Positions 44,767 to 56,815 of a stretch of 64,000 bases of DNA are shown one piece after another. Every line of letters starts with the position of its first letter. Within the stretch, counting starts at the first letter, position 1. The stretch lies in NCBI RefSeq assembly GCF_030435805.1, contig NC_081295.1:158257001-158321000 (forward strand). Direction: 5' to 3'. Made by a program: the position numbers and the translations under genes. A model generated the notes under the pieces. It worked only from the letters and a program-made list of their open reading frames with translations. It made no database searches and had not been told where the DNA came from. Source of the stretch: Mustela lutreola. Taxonomy: Eukaryota > Chordata > Mammalia > Carnivora > Mustelidae.

Positions 44767-45590
44767 TTTTTCCTCTGAATGGACATTTCTCCAAGGAAGA
44801 CATACAAATGGCTAACAGACAGATGAAAAAATGTTCAACATCATTAGCCATCAGGGCAATTAAAATCAAAACCATGATGAGAAACCACCTTACAACAGTT
44901 ACAATGACAAAAGTTGACAAGACAAGAAACTACAAGTCTTGGCAAAGTGGTGGAGAAAGGGGGATCCTCTTACACTGTTGGTGGGAATGAGTACAGCCAC
45001 TTTGGAAAATAGTATGGAGGTTACTCAAGATGGTAAAAATAGAGCTACCCCATGACCCAGCAATTGAACTATTGAGTATTTACTGCAAAGATACAGATAT
45101 AGGGAAAAGAAGGGTCTTATGCATCCCAAATGTTCATAGCAGCAATGTCCACAATAGCCAAACTGTGGAAGGAGACAAGAAGTCCTTCAACAGATGAATG
45201 GATAAAGATGTGGTCCATATATACAAAGGAATATTGCTCAACCATCTGAAAGGATGAATACCCACTATTTGCATTAACATGGACTGGAGGAGATTGTGCT
45301 AAGTGAAATAAGTCAAACAGAGAAAGATAATTATATGGTTTCACTTATATGTGGAATGTAAGGAATAGCATGGAGTACATGAGAACAAGGACTGGAAAAA
45401 TGAAAGGCAGGAATCTGAGAGAGAGATGAACCATGAGAGACTATGGACTCTGGAAATCAAACTGAGGGTTTCAGAGGGGAGGTGAGTGGGGGGATGGGTG
45501 AGCACAGTAACAGTTATTTCATGGAGCACTGTGTATTATACACAAACAATGAATCATGGAACACTACATCAAAAATTAATGATGTAGAGA
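44767..45590 (+). mobile_element. Old L1, ORF2 C-terminal part and 3' UTR
   Basis: Reads [20 protein letters not shown], then [11 protein letters not shown]-type text, the ORF2 end, and a 3' UTR ending in 'gtgtattatacacaaacaatg' and 'acatcaaaaattaatgatg'. Several frame breaks. Confidence 0.82.
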
Positions 45591-45975
45591 GCCCAGATAG
45601 GGACCCTCAACTCTATGGTCAAATAATCTTCGACAAAACAGGAAAAAATAAACAGTGGAAAAAAGACAGTCTCTTCAATAAATGGTGGTGGGAAAACTGG
45701 ACAGCTATATGTAGAAGAATGAAACTCGACCATTCTCTTACACTGTACACAAAGATAAACTCAAAATGGATAAAAGACCTCAATGTGAGACAGGAATCTA
45801 TCAGAATCCTAGAGGAGAACATAGGCAGTAACCTCTTTGATATCAGCCACAGCAACTTCTTTCAAGATATGTCTCCAAAGGCAAAGGAAACAAAAACAAA
45901 GATGAACTTTTGGGACTTCATCAAGATCAAAATCTTCTGCACAGCAAAGGAAACAGTCAACAAAGCAAAGAGGCA
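45591..45975 (+). mobile_element. L1 ORF2 fragment
   Basis: An open stretch of ORF2: ESPDRDPQLYGQIIFDKTGK, then [25 protein letters not shown] and [18 protein letters not shown]. Ends at the insertion point of the next element. Confidence 0.85.
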
Positions 45976-46800
45976 GGGTCATAGGGAAGCTCTATTTTAA
46001 AGTTCTTGAGGAATCTCCATGCTGTTATCCAAAGTGGCTGCACCAACTTGCATTCCCACCAACAGTGGAAGAGGGTTCCCCTTTCTCCACATCCTCTCCA
46101 ACACATGTTGTTTCCTGTCTTGCTAATTTTGGCCATTCTAACTGGTGTAAGGTAATATCACAATGTGGTTTTAATTTGAATCTCCCTGAAGGCTAGTGAG
46201 ATGAACATTTTTTCATGTGTCTGATAGCCATTTGTATGAGCTTCCCTATGACCCTGCAATTGCACTACTGGGTATTTACCCCCAAAATACAGACGTAATG
46301 AAAAGAAGGGCCATCTGTACCCCAATGTATATAGCATCAAAGGCCACTGGTGCTATACCGTGGAAAGAACCAAGATGCCCTTCAATGGACGAATGGATAA
46401 GGAAGATGTGGTCCATATACACGATGGAGTATTATGCCTCCATCAGAAATGATGAATACCCAACTTTGGCAGCAACATGGATGGAACTGGAAGAGATTAT
46501 GCTGAGTGAAATAAGTCAAGCAGAGAGTCAATGATCATTTGGTTTCACTTATTTGTGGAGCATAACAAATAGCATGGAGGACATGGGGAGTTAGGAGAAG
46601 GGAGTTGAGGGAAATTGGAAGGGGAGGTGAATCATGAGAGACTATGGACTCTGAAAAACAATCTGAGGGTTTTGAAGGGGTCGGGGGTGGGAGGTTGGGG
46701 GAACCATCCTTCCAATCCATGGAGAGGGCATGGATTGCATGGAGCACTGGGTATGGTTCAAAAACAATTAATACTGTTACACTGAAAAGAAGTAAAAAAC
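45976..46800. mobile_element. L1 with inverted 5' end (twin-priming structure)
   Basis: 45976-46235 is minus-strand ORF2 text and 46236-46800 is plus-strand ORF2 end and 3' UTR. The two parts are neighbours in L1 order. The word gagcttccctatgaccc starts the plus part and, in reverse, opens the minus part, a 17-bp overlap. This is the classical outcome of twin priming. The plus part runs from [15 protein letters not shown] to SEISQAESQ, then 3' UTR and an A-rich end. Confidence 0.8.
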
Positions 46801-47275
46801 ATAGATGTCCATCAACAGATGAATGGATCAAGTAGATGTGGTATATATACACAATGGAATACTATGCAGCCATCAAAAGAAATGAAATCTTGCCATTTGC
46901 GACAACATGGATGGAACTAGAGTGTATCATGCTTAGAGAAATAAGTCAAGCGGAGAAAGACAACTATCATATGATCTCCCTGATATGAGGAAATGGTGAT
47001 GCAACATGGGGGCTTAAGTGGGTAGAAGAAGAACCAATGAAACAAGATGGAATTGGGAAGGAGACAAACCATAAGTGACTCTTAATCTCACAAAACAAAC
47101 TGAGGGTTGCTGGGGGGAGGGAGGTTGGGAGAAGGGGGTGGGATTATGGACATTGGGGGGGGGGTATGTGCTTTGGTGAGTGCTGTGAAGTGTGTAAACC
47201 TGGTGATTCACAGACCTGTGCCCCTGGGGATAAAAATATATGTTTATAAAAAATAAAAAATTTAAAAAAAAGATA
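46801..47275 (+). mobile_element. Young L1 tail, 5'-truncated
   Basis: Starts in ORF2 at 'gatgtccatcaacagatgaa', ends ORF2, and carries the young-family 3' UTR (acaaactgagggttgctgg, cacagacctgtgcccc, atatatgtttataaaa) with an A-rich tail. Same family as 18201-18380 and 53019-55743. Confidence 0.88.
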
Positions 47276-47459
47276 TGCAAGAGAAGAAAAGAGAAAAAGA
47301 GAAGAGAAGACATATGAGCTCAAGATATGTGCTTGCATGGAATGGGAGCATCAAGGCAAGGTCCTGGAAAGCCTCAGAATCTCTAGTAGGGTTGGTGAAA
47401 GTGGCTTCTCACATGAAGGCTTTTATTAAAATTGGAGGAGGTGACTGCTACTTCAAAAG
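47276..47459. other. Short unique stretch
   Basis: GA-rich at 47276-47310, then unique. No gene seen. Confidence 0.4.
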
Positions 47460-47594
47460 CAAAGAAAGTAACACAAAAATTTAAAAGAAGATGAAAAACC
47501 AAGAAGAAATGACATTACCAAAAAGTCACAGCAGTCTTCCAATAATGGAACCCACAGAAATGGAGATCCACAATTTACTTTATAAAGAATTCAA

Positions 47595-47757
47595 GGGATG
47601 GCTGAGTAGCTCAGTCAGTTAAGCATCTTCTTTTGACTCAGGTCATGATCCCAGGGTCCTGGGACTGAGACCCACACAGGGCTCCTATTTCTCCCTCTCC
47701 CTCTGCCTGCCACTCCCCTGTCTTGTGCTCTGTCAAATAAATAAAATCTTAAAAAAG
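47595..47757 (+). mobile_element. Can-SINE, older type
   Basis: gggatggctgagtagctcag head, 'gactcaggtcatgatcccag', CT-rich middle, and an aataaataaaatctt tail. Flanked by agaattca words at 47587 and 47758. The word recurs after the next L1 tail. Confidence 0.88.
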
Positions 47758-47765
47758 AGAATTCA

Positions 47766-47878
47766 TGTAGCACATATTGCATGGAGCACTGGGTGTTATA
47801 TGTAAACAATGAATCGTGGAACACTACATCAAAAACTAATGATGTATTGTATGATGATTAACATAACACAATAAAAAG
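47766..47878 (+). mobile_element. Short L1 3' end
   Basis: 'attgcatggagcactgggtg', 'gaatcgtggaacactacatc', 'cataacacaataaaaagag'. The target word agaattca lies on both sides (47758 and 47881). Confidence 0.8.
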
Positions 47879-48263
47879 AGAGAATTCAAAGTACATATTT
47901 TAAGGAAATTAAGGGTGTTATAAGAAAACACAGAAAAGAAGTCAACAGAATCAAGAAGACAATACATGAACAAAATAAGATTAGCAAACATATATATCTT
48001 TCTAAGAACCAAACAGAAATTCTGGAACTGTAGAATACCATAAATGAAATAAGATATGCAATAGATAATTTTAGCATCAATAGACCAAATAAAAGAAAGA
48101 ATCTGTGATTTAGAAGATAAGAGGTTTGAAATTACCAAGTTAGAGAAGGATAAAGAAAAAAGAATGAGAAAACAGTGAAGAATGCCAATGATCTATGTGG
48201 TGCCATCAAAAGAAGCAATGCAGGATTAATGCAGTTCCAGAAAGACAGAAGAGGGAGAAGGGA

Positions 48264-48490
48264 GCAGAAAACTCATTTTGTAAAGATATCTCTGTATTTG
48301 TTTATTTATATTAGAAAGAGAGAAAGAGAGAGACATCATGAGCAGGGGAAGGAGAAAGGGAGAGGGAAAAGCAGACTCCATGTTGTGTGCAAAGCCCTAT
48401 GTAGGGCTTGATCCCACAACCTTGAGATCCTGACCTTAGTTTAAATCAAGAGATGGATACTTAACCAGCTGAGCTACCCAGGTGCTCTCA
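48264..48490 (-). mobile_element. Can-SINE, older, diverged
   Basis: Minus-strand SINE: 'tttgtttatttatattagaa', GA-rich middle, 'cttgatcccacaaccttgag', ending 'gctgagctacccaggtgctc'. Inserted in the ancient L1M. Confidence 0.85.
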
Positions 48491-49690
48491 GTATGCTTTT
48501 TTTTTTTAAAAAATGGCTGAAAAATTTCTAAACCTGGAGAGAGATTTAAACATGCACATTCATCAGGTGACTAGGTCACCCCAAAATTTCAATCCAAAAT
48601 TTTCTCCAAAACATATTGTAATAAAACTGTCAAAAATCAACAAGGACAACTAGAGATTCCTAAAAGCAACAAGAGAAAATAAGAGATGGTAACCTACAAC
48701 AGAACCCTCATTGTCCTATCAGCAGAGTTCTCAGCAGGAAGCCTATCATCTAGGAGAGAACAGGGTAATATATTCAGAGTGCTGAAAGAAAAAAAATACT
48801 CACAAAGAATTCTCTATCCACCATAGTTATCCTTTAGGAGCAATGGAGAAATAAAGACTTCCAGACAAATAAAAGCTATGGGAAATTATCGCCACTAGCC
48901 CTGCCTCCAAGAAATGCTGAAAGTTCTTCAGACTGAAGTAAAACAACACTCTTTTCTCACATGAAAACATGTGAAAATATGTAGTACCCTGGCAAAGTTC
49001 CTTATACATACTAAAATTCGGAATACTCTAACAATTTAATACAATGGGGTGTTATTAACCACTTAACTATAGTATAAAGACTAAAGAGTGAGAGTGTTAA
49101 AAATAACTATAGCTACTATAACTTGTTAATAAACAATATAAAAAGAAATAATTTGTGGCAGTAGAAACATAAAAGGGAAGGGAAAGTGTAAAGGCCTTTT
49201 TGAAATTGAAGTTATTATCAACATAAAATAGAATAGATTATATATATATATGTTAATCTATGTAAGCTGCCTAGTAACTGCAAATTAAAACCTCAATTAG
49301 GTTTTCAATAGAAAAAGAGAAGGGAATTAAAGCATGATCACTACGGAAAACCATCAATTCACCAAGAAAGGCAGCAAGAGAGGAAGAAAGGAACAAGGTA
49401 AATGCAAAAAACCTGGAAAGCAATTAATAAGATGACATTAGTAAGATATTCCTGATCAATAATTATTTTAAATATAAATGGATTAAATTCTCCAATCCAA
49501 AGATATAGAATGACTGAATGGATTAAAAGACAAACAAAGAACACAAGACACAGCTATATGCTTCCAGAAGAGATTAACTTCAACTTTAAGAGCACACATA
49601 GATTTGTACTGAGAAGATGGAAAAAGCTACTTCAAGCAAAAGATAACCGAAAGAAAGCAGGGTATATAATCAGAACAAAACAAAACAGGC

Positions 49691-49742
49691 CTGGGGTGTC
49701 TGGGTGGATCAGACAGTTAAGCATCTGCCTTAGGCTCAGGTC
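49691..49742 (+). mobile_element. Can-SINE head fragment
   Basis: 'ggggtgtctgggtggatcag' followed by 'gttaagcatctgccttaggc' and 'tcaggtc', then it stops. Only the tRNA-like head remains. Confidence 0.75.
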
Positions 49743-49824
49743 CACATAAAAAAACACAAAATGAGGATTTGTTTTAAAAAGCAGGGCTTCTAATCTGCAT
49801 TTTCTTGAGGATGTCATCCTGGTC

Positions 49825-49922
49825 AAAAATGAGCACTGGGTATGGTGCATAAACAATGAATTCTGGAATACTGAAAAGAAATTTAAAATAATAAAAATTA
49901 AAAATAAATAAATAAAACAAAA
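49825..49922 (+). mobile_element. Short L1 3' end
   Basis: 'gagcactgggtatggtgcat', 'aacaatgaattctggaatac', then a long AAAT-rich tail. Confidence 0.75.
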
Positions 49923-51599
49923 CACCATTACATTAACCAAAGAGGCATTCTGCATTGTTAGTCTAATGATCCCAGTCTAAAATTACCCTCTCCCATTTCC
50001 CTATTTAAATAATATCTACTCATCTTTAAGACCTTATTCAAGTGCTCTATTTGAAGTGTTCAAATTCTGTTCTGCCTAAAATTAGTTGCTTTATTTGAGT
50101 TGTTTTCCAGATTTCAGCGTAGAAGCCATGAAAACAGAATTAGGGAAATAAATGATGCCATGAAAGGTCAGAATGTCAGAGTTATTGAGAAGTTCTATTG
50201 GACATAGGAAGGCACATGTGGTGAGCACTGGCTGTTATACACAAGTAATGAATCACTGAACGCTACATCAAAAGCTAATAATGTACCATGCAGTGGCTAA
50301 CTAACCATCATAATAAAAAAAGAGCTGTGTGATGGGGGATAAAGAATAAAAAGAGATGCTCGCACGAAAAAAATAAATAAATAAATAAATAAAATAGTTG
50401 ACATAGGATTACAAAGTTCAGACTTAGTTAGAATTGAGACAGCCACAGAAGTGGACTGTTACTGAATCTGAGGTTTGGCCCTACTAGCATTGTATTCTTC
50501 TTGAAAACACACCTACCTCCACTGCTCAACTTAAGAAATAAAGCACAATATCATCAATACAGCATGGAAGCATCATCCTTACTCCTGGACAATTACAGTA
50601 CCCCTTGTCAGAGGTGATCACTCTTATGAATTTTGTTTTATTTTTATTGTTCACTTTTTATTACATAGTAATATAACCTGACATAATATGAAATAAGATG
50701 TAGGTATTTAAACTACTGTAGGTATATAGCAGTATATGTATTTTTCTGCAGCTGGTCTTTTCAAGGCTTGTTAAGAAGAATAATTATGCATTAAAGATCA
50801 TTGTGATCATTATCTCTGGAATGTACAAAAACATATTGCCCCATTTATGACCTATTCACACAGTGGTCCCTATCAAATCCTTCACCTGATGCTGATTACT
50901 GACAATTCTGAGGACTGAGTTGGCAAGAGCATTGAGGCGGTGTCCCAGTGGCACCATCACTAAAGGCAGAGCCTTCAGGGAGGGGGATGGTCTCAATCAG
51001 CCTTCAACAACAAACAGTCCTTAATTGTCTCCTTCTTCTCTGAAAGAGACAACCCCAGAGGTTACATTGCCATGTAATGAAATGAAATATTGGAGATTTC
51101 AATAGCTGTACTGAGTGGGGACAAAACATCTCATCACATCTCCCTTCCAAGTATGACAAAGTCCTTGGGGACCTGGGGAAAATGAGTTCCTCGCTATCAG
51201 TCCCTGTTCTCAGCCAGCTCAATAATGAGGTCTCCAGAGTCTGCCTTCCTACTTAGGAAGAAGTGTGTACTTTGAGAATCTCTCTAACTATATTTCTAAC
51301 TTTAAACAACAAACACTGCTCTTTAACCAGGTCCATAGAGATGTCCTCACCATTCTGGGAGAAAGGACAAGCAAGTGCCACAGGTCTCTGGCTTCTCAGA
51401 AAATAGTGGGGCCACCATCAGTAAATCAAACCAAAATGCTGTGGTCATTCCTCTCTGCCCTTCTAGACCATAACTGTTTTATGGGTAAACAAGGTACTTA
51501 TTTAGGGATTAAGAGGAAAACCCTATTCTTCCCTTAGAGGACAGAGAAAAGGCAGGAAAAATACAAGAGACCAAATCCCTGGGACACGTTTTGCTTTTG
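49923..51599. other. Mostly unique sequence with minor repeats
   Basis: An L1 3' end sits at about 50200-50322 (gtgagcactggctgttatac box) and an (AAAT)n run at 50366-50394. The rest (50395-51599) is unique and carries no gene I recognise. A 90-codon frame at 51265-51537 has no recognisable domain. Confidence 0.5.
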
Positions 51600-52160
51600 T
51601 TTTTGAGTATAGTTGACACAGTGTTATATTAGTTTCTGGTGTTCAATATAATGATTCAACAATCATATACTTTATGAAATGCTCACCATGATAAACATAG
51701 TCACTGTCTATCACCATATGAAGTTATTACAATATTATTTACTATATTCCCTAAGCTATACTTTTCATCCCTGTGACCTATCTATTTTAGAACTGGAATT
51801 TTCTGCTTCTTAATCCCCTTCTCCCATTTCACCCATCCCCCTAACCTCTCCCATCCCCCTTTGGCAACCACCAGTTTGTTCTCTCTATTTACAAATCTGT
51901 TTCTGTTTTTCTTTGCTCCTTTTGTAGTTTAAGATTGAAATTTTGCCATTCACAACAATATGGGTGGTCCTAGAGGGTAGTCTGCCAAATGAACTAACTC
52001 AAACAGAGAAAGACGAATGTCACATAAGTTCAATTACATGCAGGATGCTGCTTTTATTGATTTGGATTTTTATCCATAAATCATATGTGAAACTTATGAA
52101 TTATTGAACACTACATCTGAAACTAGTGATGTGCTATATGTTGGCTAATTTAAATTTTTA
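51600..52160. mobile_element. Ancient L1 3' UTR (minus) followed by plus-strand L1 end fragments
   Basis: 51600-51935 reads as an ancient L1M 3' UTR in minus orientation ('agtatagttgacacagtgtt', 'taatgattcaacaatcatat', 'caaccaccagtttgttctct'). 51940-52045 and 52083-52160 are plus-strand L1 end pieces ('caacaatatgggtggtccta', 'tctgaaactagtgatgtgc'). Confidence 0.6.
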
Positions 52161-53008
52161 AAAATTTAATTTAATTTTTTCATTGTTCCAAGATTCATTG
52201 TTGATGCACCACACCCAGTGCTCCATGCAATACCTGCCCGCCCTAATACCCACCACGGGGATCAGCTAACCCCCCCACCCCCCTTCAGTCCCAAACCCTC
52301 AGTTTGTTTCTCAGAGTCCACAGTCTCTCACGGATCCCCCTCTTCGATTTCCCCCAATTCACTTCTCCTTTCCTTCTCCTAATGTTCTCCATGTTATACT
52401 TTATGCTCCACAAGTAAGTGAACCATGTAATAATTGACTTTCTCTTCTTGAGTTATTTCACTCAGCATAATCTGCTCCAGTATCATCCATGTTGATGAGA
52501 AAGTTGGGTACTCATTCTTTCTGATGGCTAAGTAATACTCCATTGTATGTATGGGCTATATCTTTATCCATTAATCTGTTGAAGGGCATCTCAGCTCCTT
52601 CCACAGATTGGCTATTGTGGACATTGCTGCTATGTGAACATTGGGGTACAGATGGCCCTTCTTTTCACTACATCTGTATCTTTGGGGTAAATAACCAGTA
52701 ATGCAATTGTATGGGTCATAGGGTAGCTCTATTTTCAATTCTTTAAGGAACCTCCACATTGTTTTCCAAAGTGGCTGCACCAACTTGTATCCCCACCAAC
52801 AGTGTAAGAGGGTTCCCCTTTCTCCATATCCTCTCCAACACTTGTTGTTTCCTGTCTTGTTGATTTTGGCCATTCTAACTGGTGTAAGGTGGTATCTCAA
52901 TGTGGTTTTGATTTGAATTTCCCTGATGGCTAGTGATGATGAACATTTTTTCATGTTTTTGTTAGCCATTTGTGTGTCTTCTTTGGAGAAGTGTCTGTTG
53001 TCTTCTGC
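52161..53008 (-). mobile_element. Older L1, 3' UTR and ORF2 end (left part of a split element)
   Basis: Minus-strand tail and ORF2 C-terminal text ([34 protein letters not shown]). Stops at 'tcttctgcccattttttt', where a younger L1 is inserted. The right part is 55754-56225. Confidence 0.85.
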
Positions 53009-53018
53009 CCATTTTTTT

Positions 53019-55743
53019 TATTTTTTATTTTTAATAATTTTTTATTTTTTATAAACATATATTTTTATCCCCAGGGGTACAGGTCTGTGAATCACCAGGT
53101 TTACACACTTCACAGCACTCACCAAAGCACATACCCTCCCCAATGTCCATAATCCCACTACCTTTTCCCAAACCCCCTCCCCCCAGCACCCCTCAGTTTG
53201 TTTTGTGAGATTAAGAGTCACTTATGGTTTGTCTCCCTCCCAATCCCATCTTCTTTCATTTATTCTTCTCGTACCCACTTAAGCCCCCATGTTGCATCAC
53301 CACTTCCTCATATCAGGGAGATCATATGATAGTTGTCTTTCTCCGCTTGACTTATTTCGCTAAGCATGATACGCTCTAGTTCCATCCATGTTGTCGCAAA
53401 TGGCAAGATTTCATTTCTTTTGATGGCTGCATAGTATTCCATTGTGTATATATACTACATCTTCTTGATCCATTCATCTTTTGATGGACATCTAGGTTCT
53501 TTCCATAGTTTGGCTATTGTGGACATTGCTGCTATAAACATTCGAGTACACGTGTCCCTTTGGATCACTACGTTTGTATCTTTAGGGTAAATACCCAATA
53601 GTGCAATTGCTGGGTCATAGGGCAGTTCTATTTTCAACATTTTGAGGAACCTCCATGCTGTTTTCCAGAGAGGTTGCACCAGCTTGCATTCCCACCAACA
53701 GTGTAGGAGGGTTCCCCTTTCTCCGCATCCTCTCCAGCATCTGTCATTTCCTGACTTGTTGATTTTAGCCATTCTGACTGGTGTGAAGTGATATCTCATT
53801 GTGGTTTTGATTTGTATTTCCCTGATGCCGAGTGATATGGAGCACTTTTTCATGTGTCTGTTGGCCATCTGGATGTCTTCTTTGCAGAAATGTCTGTTCA
53901 TGTCCTCTGTCCATTTCTTGATTGGATTATTTGTTCTTTGGGTGTTGAGTTTGCTAAGTTCTTTATAGATTCTGGACACTAGTCCTTTATCTGATATGTC
54001 GTTTGCAAATATCTTCTCCCATTCTGTCAGTTGTCTTTTGATTTTGTTAACTGTTTCCTTTGCTGTGCAAAAGCTTTTGATCTTGATGAAATCCCAATAG
54101 TTCATTTTTGCCCTTGCTTCCCTTGCCTTTGGCGTTGTTCCTAGGAATATGTTGCTGCGGCTGAGGTCGAAGAGGTTGCTGCCTGTGTTCTCCTCAAGGA
54201 TTTGTATGGATTCCTTTCTCACATTGAGGTCCTTCATCCATTTTGAGTCTATTTTCGTGTGTGGTGTAAGGAAATGGTCCAATTTCATTTTTCTGCATGT
54301 GGCTGTCCAATTTTCCCAGCACCATTTATTGAAGAGGCTGTCTTTTTTCCATTGGACATTCTTTCCTAGTGGTCGAAGATTAGTTGACCGTAGAGTTGAG
54401 GGTCTATTTCTGGGCTCTCTATTCTGTTCCATTGATTTATGTGTCTGTTTTTGTGCCAGTAGCATGCTGTCTTGATGATGACAGCTTTGTAATAGAGCTT
54501 GAAGTCCGGAATTGTGATGCCATCAACGTTGGCTTTCTTTTTCAATATCCCTTTGGCTATTCGAGGTCTTTTCTGGTTCCATATAAATTTTAGAATTATT
54601 TGTTCCATTTCTTTGAAAAAGATGGATGGTACTTTGATAGGAATTGCATTAAATGTGTAGATTGCTTTAGGTAGCATAGACATTTTCACAGTATTTATTC
54701 TTCCAATCCAGGAGCATGGAACATTTTTCCATTTCTTTGTATCTTCCTCAATTTCTTTCATGAGTACTTTATAGTTTTCTGAGTATAGATTCTGTGTCTC
54801 TTTGGTTAGGTTTATTCCTAGGTATCTTATGGTTTTGGGTGCAATTGTAAATGGGATTGACTCCTTAATTTTCCTTTCTTCTGTCTTGCTGTTGGTGTAG
54901 AGAAATGCAACTGATTTCTGTGCATTGATTTTATATCCTGACACTTTACTGAATTCCTATATAAGTTCTAGCAGTTTTGGAGTGGAGTCTTTTGGGTTTT
55001 CCACATATAGTATCATATCATCTGCGAAGAGTGATAATTTGACTTCTTCTTTGCCAATTTGGATGCCTTTAATTTCCTTTTGTTGTCTGATTGCTGAGGC
55101 TAGGACTTCTAGTACTATGTTGAATAGCAGTAGTGATAATGGACATCCCTGCCGTGTTCCTGACCTTAGCGGAAAAGCTTTCAGTTTTTCTCCATTGACA
55201 ATGATATTTGCGGTGGGTTTTTCATAGATGGCTTTGATGATATTGAGGTATGTGCCCTCTATCCCTACACTTTGAAGAGTTTTGATCAGGAAGGGATGCT
55301 GTACTTTGTCAAATGCTTTTTCAGCATCAATTGAGAGTATCATATGGTTCTTGTTCTTTCTTTTATTGATGTGTTGTATCACATTGACTGATTTGTGGAT
55401 GTTGAACCAACCTTGCAGCCCTGGAATAAATCCTACTTGGTCGTGGTGAATAATCTTTTAATGTACTGTTGAATCCTATTGGCTAGTATTTTGTTGAGTA
55501 TTTTCGCATCTGTGTTCATCAAGGATATTGGTCTATAGCTCTCTTTTTTGGTGGGATCCTTGTCTGGTTTTGGGATCAAGGTGATGCTGGCCTCATAAAA
55601 TGAGTTTGGAAGTTTTCCTTCCATTTCTATTTTTTGGAACAGTTTTAGGAGAATAGGAATTAGTTCTTCTTTAAATGTTTGGTAGAATTCCCCCGGGAAG
55701 CTGTCTGGCCCTGGACTTTTGTTTGTTTGGAGATTTTTAATGA
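53019..55743 (-). mobile_element. Young L1, 5'-truncated, nested in an older L1
   Basis: 3' T-run and 3' UTR (53019-53340), then ORF2 up to [11 protein letters not shown], truncated in the reverse transcriptase domain. Flanked by the 10-bp word ccattttttt (53009-53018 and 55744-55753), part of which is T-run. The sequence is very close to 1-2400, including a shared TAG. Other ORF2 breaks are specific to this copy (an indel near 54366 and an early TAG at 53455). Open stretches remain at 53455-54465, 54366-54944 and 54957-55382. Confidence 0.92.
53455..55743 (-). pseudogene. L1 ORF2 C-terminal two thirds, broken
   Basis: Carries the FADD site ([10 protein letters not shown], near 55020) and the YLGINLT stretch. 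It also has the C-terminal cysteine-rich text [20 protein letters not shown] near 53690-53740. Interrupted by TAG at 54957-54959 (shared with 1626-1628) and by an indel near 54366. Ends at TAG 53455-53457, earlier than the natural end. Confidence 0.85.
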
Positions 55744-55753
55744 CCATTTTTTT

Positions 55754-56225
55754 GATGTGTTTATCTCTTTTGTGTGTATTGAGTTTGAGGAGTTCTTTAT
55801 AGATCTTGCATATCAGCCCTTTGTCTATAGTGTCATTTGTGAATATCTTCCCATATTCCGTGAGTTGCCTCTTTGTTTTGTTGACTATTTCCTTTGATGT
55901 GCAGAAGCTTTTGATCTTGATGAAATCTGAAAAGTTCATTTTTCACTTTTGTTTCCTTTGCCTTTGGAGACACGTCTTGAAAGAAGTTGCTATGGCCAAT
56001 GTTGAAGAGGTGACTGCCTATGTTCTCCTCTAGGAGTTCGATGGGTTCCTGTCTCACATTGAGGTCTTTCATGCATTTTGAGTTTATCTTTGTGTATGGT
56101 GTAAGAGAATGGCCGAGTTTCATTCCTCTGCACATAGCTGTCCAATTTTCCCAGCACCATTTATTTAAGAGACTGTCTTTCTTCCATTGGATATTTTTTT
56201 CTGCTTTGGCAAAGATTTTTTGACC
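55754..56225 (-). mobile_element. Older L1 ORF2 (right part of the split element)
   Basis: Minus-strand text [34 protein letters not shown] and [14 protein letters not shown], to SLLNKWC near 56165. 5'-truncated at about 56225, where a plus-strand L1 tail begins. Confidence 0.85.
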
Positions 56226-56815
56226 ATATTGTTACACCAAAGATACAGAGGTAGTGAAAAGAAGGGCCATCTGTACCCCAATGTTCATAGTAGCAATGGT
56301 TACAATAGCCAAACTGTGGAAAGAGCCAAGATGCCCTTCAACAGATGAATGGATAAAGAAGTATAAAGTACTACTCAGCCATGAGAAAGGATGAATACCC
56401 AACTTTTGCATCAACATGGAATGGATGGGACTGGAGGAGATTATGCTGCTTGAAATAAGTCAGGCAGAGAAAGCCAATTATCATATGGTTTCACTTATTT
56501 GTGGAACATAAGGAATAGTATGGAGGACATTAGAAGGAAGGGAAAAGTGAAGGGGGGGAAATCAGAGAGGGAGATGAACCATGAGAGATTGTGGACTCTG
56601 AGAAGCAAACCGAGGGTTTTGGGGGTATGGAGGGATGGCTTGGCCTGGTGATAGGTATTAAGGAGGGCACATATTGCATGGAACACTGAGTGTCATAGGT
56701 AAGTAATGGATCTTGGAACACTACATCAAAAACTAATAATGATGTACTGCATGATGACTAATATAACTTAAGAGAAAATAGTAATAAAGAATAAAGATCT
56801 TTTTGAACTGTTAAA
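56226..56815 (+). mobile_element. Old L1, ORF2 end and 3' UTR
   Basis: 'ccaaagatacagaggtagtg' (ORF2 text for [17 protein letters not shown]), the ORF2 end near 56460, then a 3' UTR and A-rich end. Head-to-head with the preceding element. Confidence 0.8.

Larger units (their letters stand above)
47460..49690 (+). mobile_element. Ancient L1M, ORF1 region into start of ORF2, interrupted by later insertions
   Basis: 47470-47594 and 47890-48263 carry ancient L1 ORF1-type text ('cccacagaaatggagatcca', 'caatacatgaacaaaat', 'accaaacagaaattctgga'). 48500-48960 continues ('tattcagagtgctgaaagaa', 'tccagacaaataaaagctat', 'caagaaatgctgaaagtt'). 49455-49690 is the ORF2 start region ('attttaaatataaatggatt'). 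It is strongly diverged and has no long frame. Interrupted by a SINE plus L1 tail (47595-47878) and a SINE (48264-48490). Confidence 0.7.

Noticed and set aside
51265-51537. 90-codon plus-strand frame in unique sequence
   Set aside because: Length is within chance for this composition; no domain, signal peptide or splice context.
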